A DNA stretch of 32,093 bases from DASQTB01 sp035642095. Its GTDB lineage: Bacteria; Actinomycetota; UBA4738; CALAEC01. Under the pieces are notes generated by a model. It made no database searches. It had not been told where the DNA came from and was given only the letters and a program-made list of their open reading frames with translations. Location: the NCBI GenBank assembly GCA_035642095.1, contig DASQTB010000080.1:1-32093 (forward strand), read 5' to 3'. This document shows positions 23,067 through 30,400 of the stretch, in pieces. The position numbers and the translations under genes are program-made. How positions within the stretch are numbered: the stretch's first letter is position 1; the number at the start of each line of letters is the position of its first letter.

Positions 23067-23456
23067 GTGGACGAGAGCGCCCGTGAGGCGCTGCAGCGCG
23101 AGCTCTACTGGCTCTCCGGCGAGGACGCCGAGCCGGGAACCAAGGCCGAACACGCCCGGATGGCCGCGGATCGGCTCCTCCAACGGCTCCGTCGCGATGC
23201 CGTCCAGGCCGCCCCCTGGGGGGACCCCACCCTCACCTCGGGCGGCGGTATCCGGCGACGGCTCAAGATCCTCCTGCACCGCACGCTTCGCCCGATCACC
23301 AGGCGGTATGACCGGCTGGCGGCGGAGCTGGCCGCGGTCCAGGTCGCCCTGGCGGACTGCGTGCTCCAGCTGGAGGCCGAGGTCCGGCGGCTTCGAGAGG
23401 ACCAGGACCGGGCGGGGACCTCCGCCGGGACGAGGATCCCGGGCCCGGGCGCCTGA
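23067..23456 (+). CDS. Hypothetical helical/coiled-coil protein upstream of GT4
   Basis: 129 residues from GTG (DESAREALQRELYWLSGEDA). An N-terminal amphipathic helix is followed by a basic, Gly-rich loop (GGGIRRRLKILLHRTLRPIT). A long helix with heptad character comes next (YDRLAAELAAVQVALADCVL, then EAEVRRLRED), and the C-terminus is disordered. The layout resembles the accessory N-terminal segments of surface glycan methyltransferases and glycosyltransferases, here as a free-standing protein. It ends three bases before the GT4 start and is surely cotranscribed with it. No enzyme motif is seen. Confidence 0.72.
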   Translation: MDESAREALQRELYWLSGEDAEPGTKAEHARMAADRLLQRLRRDAVQAAPWGDPTLTSGGGIRRRLKILLHRTLRPITRRYDRLAAELAAVQVALADCVLQLEAEVRRLREDQDRAGTSAGTRIPGPGA

Positions 23457-23459
23457 TCC

Positions 23460-24509
23460 GTGCGCATCGCGGTCTGCCACCCTCACGCCGCCTTCACCCG
23501 AGGCGGCGCCGAGATGCACACGGAGAGCCTGGTCCGAGCGCTCCGGCGGGCGGGGCACGACGCCGAGATCGTGTCGATCCCGTACAAGTGGTATCCGCCC
23601 GCCGAGCTTGTCCACCAGATGGCGATGTGGCGTTCGATCGATCTGACCGAGAGCAACGGGATCCCCATCGACATGGTCATCGCCCTCCGGTTCCCCGCAT
23701 ATCTCGTTCGGCATGAGCGAAAGGTCGTGTGGCTGATCCATCAGCACCGCACGGCGTACGAGCTGTGGGACCATCCCCGTTTCGCGGACATGTCGCGCCA
23801 CGAGGAGGGTCAGGTGGTCCGGGATCTGATCCATCGAGCGGATCGGATCGCCCTGGGCGAGGCCAAGCGCATCTTCACCAACTCCGACAACGTCCGGGAT
23901 CGGCTGTGGCGAACCCTTCGGATCCCGGCGGAGCCTCTGTACCATCGGTCCTCGCTCTGCGAGGCGCTGCTCGGCGAGGAGCCCGGCCGACCCGGCGACT
24001 ACGTCCTGTTCCCGAGCCGGCTCGATCCCATCAAGCGGCAATCGCTGGCGGTCGAGGCGATGCGCCACGTCCGGACGGGGACGCGCCTCGTCCTGGTCGG
24101 CACCGGGCCGTCCGAACCGGAGGTCCGGAGTCAGGTCGAGCGTCTGGCGGTGGGCAACCGGGTCGAGATGGCCGGCTCCGTCTCGGATGAACGGCTGCGG
24201 GAGCTATATCGGGGGGCGTTGGCCATCTACTACGGGCCGTACGACGAGGACTTCGGGTACGTGACGTTGGAGGCCATGGCGGCCCGGCGGCCGTTGGTCA
24301 TCACGTCCGATAGTGGGGGGCCGCTGGAACTGGTCCGGGACGGTGAGACGGGCCTCGTCGTCGAGCCGAAGCCCCGAGCCGTCGCCGGGGCCTTCGACGC
24401 CCTGGCCCGGGATCGGGGCCGAGCGGCAACGCTTGGCGGCGCCGGGCGGGAGGCCCTCGATCGGCTGGTGCCGCCGTGGCCGGACGTCGTGGCCAGACTG
24501 CTCGGCTGA
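23460..24509 (+). CDS. GT4 family glycosyltransferase
   Basis: 349 residues, GTG start. GT-B fold: the N-terminal domain opens RIAVCHPHAAFTRGGAEMHT with the Gly-Gly acceptor loop, then LVRALRRAGHDAEIV and FTNSDNVRDRLWR. The donor domain holds YVLFPSRLDPIKRQSLAVEA, LVLVGTGPSEPEV and VSDERLRELYRGALAIYYGP. The EX7E motif is Glu263 and Glu271 in EDFGYVTLEAMA, followed by TSDSGGPLELVRDGETGLV. Retaining enzymes of this type act on nucleotide sugars at the cytoplasmic face, commonly in surface polysaccharide or glycolipid synthesis. It shares one base with the next gene (TGATG). SqdX-type sulfoquinovosyltransferases are also GT4, so a link to sqdB is possible but unproven. Confidence 0.92.
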   Translation: MRIAVCHPHAAFTRGGAEMHTESLVRALRRAGHDAEIVSIPYKWYPPAELVHQMAMWRSIDLTESNGIPIDMVIALRFPAYLVRHERKVVWLIHQHRTAYELWDHPRFADMSRHEEGQVVRDLIHRADRIALGEAKRIFTNSDNVRDRLWRTLRIPAEPLYHRSSLCEALLGEEPGRPGDYVLFPSRLDPIKRQSLAVEAMRHVRTGTRLVLVGTGPSEPEVRSQVERLAVGNRVEMAGSVSDERLRELYRGALAIYYGPYDEDFGYVTLEAMAARRPLVITSDSGGPLELVRDGETGLVVEPKPRAVAGAFDALARDRGRAATLGGAGREALDRLVPPWPDVVARLLG

Positions 24510-25204
24510 TGGCATCGATCGTCGTGCTCGCCCCGGTCCCACCGTCACGATCCTCGGCGGTTCGCCACGGGGCCGCCCTGGTCCGGCTCCTCCGTCGGTC
24601 CGGGATCCGCCGGCGTTATCGCGTGCGGGTCCTGTGGCCGATCCCAGAGCACGTCGACGCGCTGATCCGGGTGGCGAACCTGGCCGTCCACCTGGTCTCT
24701 GCCGATCCGGAGGACGGTGACGGCTACCGCACCGCGGTGGAGCATCCCGGGCTCGTCGTGTTGCCGGATCTCGATCTCGGTCCCGTGATCGAGGAGCTCG
24801 TCAGGGCCCGGGATCCATTCGGCCGGACGGCCCGGCACGAGGCCGAGAGACCGGACGGCCGACCTCCGGCGTGGTTCGCCCACGTCGCCCGGCGGGCGCG
24901 GGGCGTGGTCGTCCCCGAGGAGGCGATGCGGACCCGGCTCCTCGATGCGGGCTGTCGGACCCCGATCTTCGTGGTCCCTCTGGATGACCGGGGCGCGGCG
25001 CCGCTCCGCCGGGCGGTGGAGTCGACGCTGGCGCTGGTCGGCGACCCGGCCGAGTGGACGCTCGGGCGGTGGGCCGCCGCCCTGGCCGACGTGGGCGTCG
25101 GCCAGGCTGAGGCCGCCTCGGAGGGATACGGCCTCCGGTTCGTCGAGGCCCTCGATGAGCTCCGGCGCTCGGCCGTCGGCGAGGCCAGAGGGAGCGGCCG
25201 CTAA
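24509..25204 (+). CDS. Glycosyltransferase-like protein, N-terminal GT-B half only
   Basis: 231 residues, ATG overlapping the GT4 stop. The start ASIVVLAPVPPSRSSAVRHG corresponds to the opening strand and loop of GT4 enzymes (PLPPxxSGxA type). HPGLVVLPDLDLGPVIEELV resembles their mid-domain HD-L segment, and ARRARGVVVPEEAMRTRLLDA the strand before the linker. The usual donor-binding half and EX7E motif are absent; the chain ends after a short helical tail. It may therefore be a non-catalytic partner of the preceding GT4 enzyme. The stop overlaps the convergent gene by four bases. The family assignment rests on weak pattern similarity. Confidence 0.68.
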   Translation: MASIVVLAPVPPSRSSAVRHGAALVRLLRRSGIRRRYRVRVLWPIPEHVDALIRVANLAVHLVSADPEDGDGYRTAVEHPGLVVLPDLDLGPVIEELVRARDPFGRTARHEAERPDGRPPAWFAHVARRARGVVVPEEAMRTRLLDAGCRTPIFVVPLDDRGAAPLRRAVESTLALVGDPAEWTLGRWAAALADVGVGQAEAASEGYGLRFVEALDELRRSAVGEARGSGR

Positions 25205-26592
25205 GAGGCGATGGCCGGCGGATTCGGCTGGACGTAGTCCGGCCACTCGGGGAAGTCCTCCGGGAAGTCCCACGCATCCTTGGTCAACTCGGTGAGCTTC
25301 GGCCGAGGATCGGGCCGGCGTGGTGGTTGGGCGAAATCGAAGTTCTGCCGCATGTTCGTGACCTTGTCGTACCGCTCGGTGAGGTAGGGCAGGCCCCAGT
25401 TGTCGGCGATGAACCGTAGGGGCGCGGTGAACTCGCCGACCTCGCGATCGATGAACCCGCGCCTGGCGTAGGGAGAGATGACCACCATCGGGACCCGGAT
25501 GCCCAGATCGAGGTGGTCGAGCTTCGGCGGGAGGACGTGATCGTAGAAACCGCCCCACTCGTCCCACGTCAGGAAGATGGCGGACGAATCCCACATGTCG
25601 CTCTCCATGATCCCGTTGACGACGTCGGTCACCCAGTTGTGGGCGTGTCCGGTGCTGTACGGGGGGTGATCGGAGAGCTGGAAGCGAGGGGTGATCCACG
25701 TCACCGACGGCAGCGCGTTCGCCTCGATGTCCTCGAGGAGCCGATCGACCGGCTCGATGTGCCGGTCCCACAGCTCGGTGCCGTACACGTTCTCGTACGC
25801 CGAATACGCCTGCCAGATGTACCCCGGCTGGTCCGGCGAGGCCGAGTACGACGCCCAGTCGATGTCACGCTCGGTGAGCTGTTCGCCGACGGTCGGGTCG
25901 GAGAAGCAGGTGTCGTGCTTCGTCAGCTGGCCTTGCTCGTCGCTGACCAGGACGTACACGTCGTCGCCGTAGGCGTCGCACCCCCAGGACTTCATCTGGG
26001 TGCCGTTCTCGCGGCGGAGGACCCGGATATTCTCTGGGTTGTCGATCACCCCACTGCCCGTTCCCGAGACCCAGTAGAGGTGGTTGGCGAACGACGGGCC
26101 GCTCTGCGAGGCGAAGAAGTTGTCGCACAGGGCGTATTCGCGGGCCCAGTGGTAGTAGTTCGGGATGTCCTCCTCCCAGAACTGGGAGTAGCCGTACAAG
26201 TGTCCGAACGCCCCGATGGCGAACCCATCCATGTTCCCGTGTGCCACGTTCTGGACGTGCGCGGACTGGTCGTGTGGCAGGTCGCCGGGAAGCCAGTCCG
26301 GGCACCTGATCAGCTTTCTCTCCCGCTCGTAGCTGACGCCGACGGTGGTTCCGTCTGCGCCGGGGAACCGGCCGAACAGGTTGTCAAAGCTGCGGTTCTC
26401 CATCATCACGTACACGACCCGCTTGATCGGCCACTGCGTGTCGATGTCCTCGGGACGAAGGCCCGCCGTGGGCCGGGGGCGACGCCGGGCCCGTTTCATG
26501 ATGTCCGGGGTACACGACGCCAGGACGACGGCACCGGCCGCCTTCGCGGACAGGCTCAGGAAGTCGCGTCGGGACAGGTCCCCCGGGGGCAC
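25201..26592 (-). CDS. Tat-exported phosphoesterase (phospholipase C/acid phosphatase AcpA-like, PF04185)
   Basis: 463 residues, GTG start. A twin-arginine signal SRRDFLSLSAKAAGA leads to a lipobox-like VVLASC, so the folded enzyme is probably exported by Tat and lipid anchored. The phosphoesterase family motifs are clear: VVYVMMENRSFDNLFGRFPG at the active-site entrance, ITPRFQLSDHPPYSTGHAH, FLTWDEWGGFYDHVLPP and IRVPMVVISPYARRGFID. These enzymes cleave phospholipid head groups or phosphomonoesters. It belongs to the same superfamily as the four permuted proteins but has the normal domain order. A -10 on the minus strand (TAGGAT) ends eight bases before the GTG, suggesting a leaderless transcript. 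Confidence 0.92.
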   Translation of the reverse strand: MPPGDLSRRDFLSLSAKAAGAVVLASCTPDIMKRARRRPRPTAGLRPEDIDTQWPIKRVVYVMMENRSFDNLFGRFPGADGTTVGVSYERERKLIRCPDWLPGDLPHDQSAHVQNVAHGNMDGFAIGAFGHLYGYSQFWEEDIPNYYHWAREYALCDNFFASQSGPSFANHLYWVSGTGSGVIDNPENIRVLRRENGTQMKSWGCDAYGDDVYVLVSDEQGQLTKHDTCFSDPTVGEQLTERDIDWASYSASPDQPGYIWQAYSAYENVYGTELWDRHIEPVDRLLEDIEANALPSVTWITPRFQLSDHPPYSTGHAHNWVTDVVNGIMESDMWDSSAIFLTWDEWGGFYDHVLPPKLDHLDLGIRVPMVVISPYARRGFIDREVGEFTAPLRFIADNWGLPYLTERYDKVTNMRQNFDFAQPPRRPDPRPKLTELTKDAWDFPEDFPEWPDYVQPNPPAIAS

Positions 26593-26599
26593 GGTGCAC

Positions 26600-26606
26600 T
26601 ATCCTA
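26600..26606. promoter_or_regulatory. Symmetric -10 element shared by the phosphoesterase (minus) and lipoprotein (plus) genes
   Basis: TATCCTA reads TATCCT on the plus strand and TAGGAT on the minus strand. Both start codons lie eight to nine bases beyond their -10, so both transcripts could be leaderless. This is the second such element in the window. Confidence 0.5.
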
Positions 26607-26614
26607 CCGAGCCG

Positions 26615-27271
26615 GTGGTTCTTCGTCGGACCCTCTTCCTCCTGGTCGTGGCGCTGTCTCCCGCCTGCGCGACGGATCCTTCCGGCGCCGAGCCGACGCC
26701 CGCCCCACGACTCACCCCGGAGGTGGGCGAAGCCGGTGTGGCTCCAAGCGGTGGGGTGGAGGAGGAGGGCGACTGCGTGAACGGCTACACGACGCCGCCT
26801 CCCGCGGCCCCATTGCGCCTGGACGGCCTCCGGGTCCTGGCCAGGGCGGTCACCGACGCGGCCGAGAGACGGCTCCACCCTGACGACTTCGACGTCGAGG
26901 AGATCCGGTACTTCGAGGGGCCGGAGTCTCCTCCCAGCGAACGGGAATACCTCGTCAACGTCCGCCGGTGGTACGTGAAGGCGTCGCTGAAGGACGCCCC
27001 CGACTTCGCCGCGCGCTTCCTGGTGGAACGGCGGACCTTCGGGGCGGGACTGGTCGCGGTGGCTCCGTTCGACTCGGAGGGGTTCGAGTCCTCGGACTGG
27101 ATCGGCTTCCAGTACGAGGGGGCGGATGCCGGTCGCGAGGCGTACGAGGGCCTGCCCGGCTCGTGGGCGGGCACGCCCTACGACTTCGTCCGTGGGACGA
27201 GCCTGGAGGACGACGAGAATGTCTTCGGATTTCCCGGCCTTCCCGGCGAGGTCGCGGGTTGCCTGGTCTGA
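26615..27271 (+). CDS. Exported hypothetical protein, possible lipoprotein
   Basis: 218 residues from GTG (VLRRTLFLLVVALSPAC). The signal peptide is clear. Lipidation at the Cys is possible, although Pro two residues before it is unusual. A Pro/Glu-rich linker follows. The mature domain is mixed alpha/beta with LRLDGLRVLARAVTDAAERR, EREYLVNVRRWYVKASLKDA, DFAARFLVERRTFGAGLVAV and WIGFQYEG. I do not recognise the family. Divergent transcription from the Tat-exported phosphoesterase over a shared promoter suggests a joint extracellular role. The GTG was chosen because it gives a proper signal peptide and sits just after a -10 element. Confidence 0.75.
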   Translation: MVLRRTLFLLVVALSPACATDPSGAEPTPAPRLTPEVGEAGVAPSGGVEEEGDCVNGYTTPPPAAPLRLDGLRVLARAVTDAAERRLHPDDFDVEEIRYFEGPESPPSEREYLVNVRRWYVKASLKDAPDFAARFLVERRTFGAGLVAVAPFDSEGFESSDWIGFQYEGADAGREAYEGLPGSWAGTPYDFVRGTSLEDDENVFGFPGLPGEVAGCLV

Positions 27272-27329
27272 GCAAAGCAGCGTCGTTCGGTCGTGAAACC
27301 AGTGTCTGGTGGTTGGTCGGAGGGCGAGC

Positions 27330-27351
27330 GCGCCACGGCCCGGGGTGGCGC
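27330..27351 (+). terminator. GC-rich hairpin after the lipoprotein gene
   Basis: GCGCCAC and GTGGCGC form a perfect 7-bp stem around an 8-base loop, about 60 bases after the stop codon. There is no T-tract, so it may only be a pause or RNA-stability structure. The intergenic stretch otherwise holds the dnaE2 promoter. Confidence 0.35.
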
Positions 27352-27370
27352 CCGGGGCAGGCGGTGGGGT

Positions 27371-27415
27371 TTGACCGGGCGGCGGCCGAAGCGGTAGGCT
27401 CGAACATACGTTCGA
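27371..27415 (+). promoter_or_regulatory. SOS promoter with perfect LexA box in front of dnaE2
   Basis: TTGACC, 18 bases, then TAGGCT (27395-27400). The SOS box TCGAAC-ATAC-GTTCGA at 27400-27415 is a perfect match to the actinobacterial LexA consensus and overlaps the last base of the -10. A Shine-Dalgarno GGAAGG lies a few bases before the dnaE2 ATG. The spacing mirrors the promoter of the DUF6504 gene. Confidence 0.9.
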
Positions 27416-27433
27416 TACCCTCGGAAGGCCAGG

Positions 27434-30400
27434 ATGTCCTTCGTCCATCTCCACTGCCGTTCGTACTTCTCGCTGAAGGACGGGGCGTACTCGCCCGAGG
27501 ACCTGGCCCTCGGCGCCGCCGAGCGCGGCATGCCGGCGGTGGCCCTCACCGATCGTGACGGCCTCTACGGCGCGGTCCGGTTCACCGACGCCTGTCACCG
27601 GGTCGGCGTGCAGCCGATCCTCGGGGCCCGGCTGACGCTTGGAGACGGGGGGCCGGCCGGAGTGCGTCCCTCCGTCGACCCACGCGTCCTCCTGCTGGCT
27701 CGAGATGCCGTCGGCTACGGCAATCTCTGCCGGCTGATCACGGAGGCACACATGTCCGGGGAGCGGGGGGAGCCGTCGCTCTCCCCGCGGGCGGTGATGG
27801 CCCGGGCCGAGGGCCTGGTGTGCCTTCTCGGCCCCGAGTCGCCCCCGGGGGCGATGGCCCTCGGCGGACGGCCGGGGGCGGCCCGAGAGTTGCTCCGGCC
27901 GTGGCGCGAGGCGTTCGGTCGGTGGTGCTTCGTCGAGGTCCGCCACCTCATGGAGCCGGGGAGCACGGCCGAGATCCGAACCCTGCTCCGGCTGGCCGAG
28001 GATGCCGGACTGCCCGGGGTGGCCACGAACCCAGTCCGCCACCTCGCCCCCGAGGATGCGTTCCTGGCCGACGCGCTCGAGTGCATGCGGCAGATCGTCC
28101 CGGTCGACGATCACCACCTGAGCCGACGGAACACCGAAGGCCACCTCAAGTCGGCGAACGAGATGCGGGCGCTGTTCGCCGACCGTCCCGACCTGTGCGA
28201 TGCCACGGTCCGGATCGCCGAGGCGTGCACGTTCGACCTCGGGCTGGGACGGGTCCACTTCCCGGACTTCCCCACCCCGCGGGGACGGAGCGCCACGTCG
28301 GTCCTGGCCGAGCGGTGCCACGCCGGGGTCACGTGGCGAGGCCTGCCTCGGTCTCCGGAGGTGATCGACCGCGTCGATCTCGAACTCGGGCAGATCCACC
28401 GGATGGGGTACGCGGCGTACTTCCTGACCGTGGCCGACATCGTGGCCGAGGTCAAGCGGATGGGGATCCGGTGCGGCGCCCGAGGCTCAGCTGCGGGATC
28501 GCTGGTCTGCTACCTCACCGGGATCTCCGAGGTCGACCCGGTCCACCACGGTCTCCTATTCGAGCGGTTCATCAACCCGCTTCGCGATGAGTTACCCGAC
28601 ATCGATGTCGACGTCGAGTCGGCCCGCCGTGAGGAGGTGTACGAGATGATCCTGCGCCGTCACGGCTGGGACCGGTGCGCTTGTGTGACGATGGTCGACA
28701 CGTACCGGGCCCGGGCGGCGGTTCGCGAGGTGGGCAAGGCCCTCGGCTATCCCGAGGACGAGATCGACCGGGTGGCCAAGGCGTTCCCCCACATCGGGGC
28801 CCATCGCATCCGTGAGGCGATGGAATCGTTGCCCGAGCTGCGCGGGTCGAATCTCGGCGCCGGTCAGCTGGAGACGCTGTTCCGGGTGGCCGAGCGGCTC
28901 AACGGGTTCCCCCGGCACCTGGCCCTCCATCCCTCGGGGATCGTGCTCTCCGGCGACGACCTTCCGGACCGGGTCCCGGTGGAGCGGTCGTTCCTGGAGC
29001 ACCGGATGGTCCAGGCAGACAAGGATGACGTGGAGCGGCTCGGGCTCTTGAAGCTCGACGTCCTCGGCGTGCGGCTCCTTTCGTCGATGCGGCACAGCCT
29101 GGACGAGATCCAGCGAACCACGGGGGAGCGGATCGACCTGGACCGGATCCCCCACGACGACGAGGACACGTTCGAACTGATCCGAGCATCGAACACGATC
29201 GGATGCTTCCAGATCGAGTCGCCCGGACAGCGGGAGCTCCTCCAGAAGCTCCAGCCCGAGCGGTTCGAGGACCTGATCGTCGACATCTCGCTGTTCCGGC
29301 CGGGCCCGGTGAAGTCCGACATGATCACGCCGTTCATCAATCGCCGGTTCGGCTGGGAGCGGCCCCGGTATGCCCATCCTGCTCTCCGCGCCGCGCTCCA
29401 GGAGACCTACGGCGTGATCGTCTACCACGAGCAGATCATGCGGGTCCTCGAGGTGGCCGGGTACGACCTGGCCCAGGCCGACCGGATCCGACGCCACCTC
29501 GACGACGGCGCGGAGATCGGGGAATTGGAGAACGCGTTCCTGGAGCACGCCGTGGCCTGCGGGCTGGGGAGCGACGACGCCGATACCGTGTGGCGGGAGC
29601 TGGCCTCCTTCGCCTCGTTCGGGTTCTGCAAGGCGCACGCCGCGGCGTTCGCCGTGCCCACGTACCAGTCGTCGTGGCTCAAAGCCCACTACCCGGCCCA
29701 CTTCCTGGCGGGGGTGCTGACCCATGAGCCCGGCATGTATCCCAGGCGGCTGATCCTGGAGGACGCCCGGGAGCACGCCATCCCGATCCTCCCTCTCGAC
29801 GTGAACCACAGCCAGAAGCCGTACACCGTCGAACCCGCCCCCAACGAGCGGCTCGGCCCTTCTCCTCGGCGGGGGTGTTTCGCCGAGGGTGGCCGACCCT
29901 CGTCGTCCGCCACCTATGGCATCCGGATCGGGTTGCAGGACGTGCACGGGATCTCGGATGCCGAGATCGCCTCGATCCTGGGGGCCCGGGCCGAGCGACC
30001 GTTCGCCTCGGTCGGCGACTTCCTGCGCCGGACCCGGGTCTCCCGGCCGGTGGTCGAGGCGCTGGCCCACGCCGGCGCGTTCGACGCGGTGGGGCTCCAC
30101 CGCGACGCGCCAGAAGCCGCTCCGCGGCGCCGCGCGGGCCGGACGGGGCCCCCGCGAGTCGTCAGCGAGCGGGGTGGCCGGCCGTCAGCAGGCGCCGCGG
30201 CTGAAGCAGGTGGCGCGTCGCGCGGTGAGCGGCGTCCCACGCGGCGGGATCGGCTGTACGTGGCCATGACCGCCGAAACACAGCGTGAGGGGGAGCAGCT
30301 CTGCCTGCCGCTGGATGTGGTCGAGCGGGCGCCGGGACTTCGCGAGTACACCGACCCCGAACGGGTCCGGGCCGAGCTGGAGGTGACCGGGATGGACTGG

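Noticed and set aside
27330..27351. Strong Rho-independent terminator after the lipoprotein gene
   Set aside because: The stem is good but no T-run follows; it is kept only as a low-confidence hairpin.
26384..28399. Long minus-strand reading frame across the lipoprotein and the start of dnaE2
   Set aside because: It runs antisense to dnaE2 and the SOS box and has shadow-like composition.
30095..30265. Compensating frameshifts in dnaE2 as the cause of the odd second insert
   Set aside because: The other two frames give no better match to DnaE2 in this stretch, and conserved sequence resumes in the original frame on both sides.
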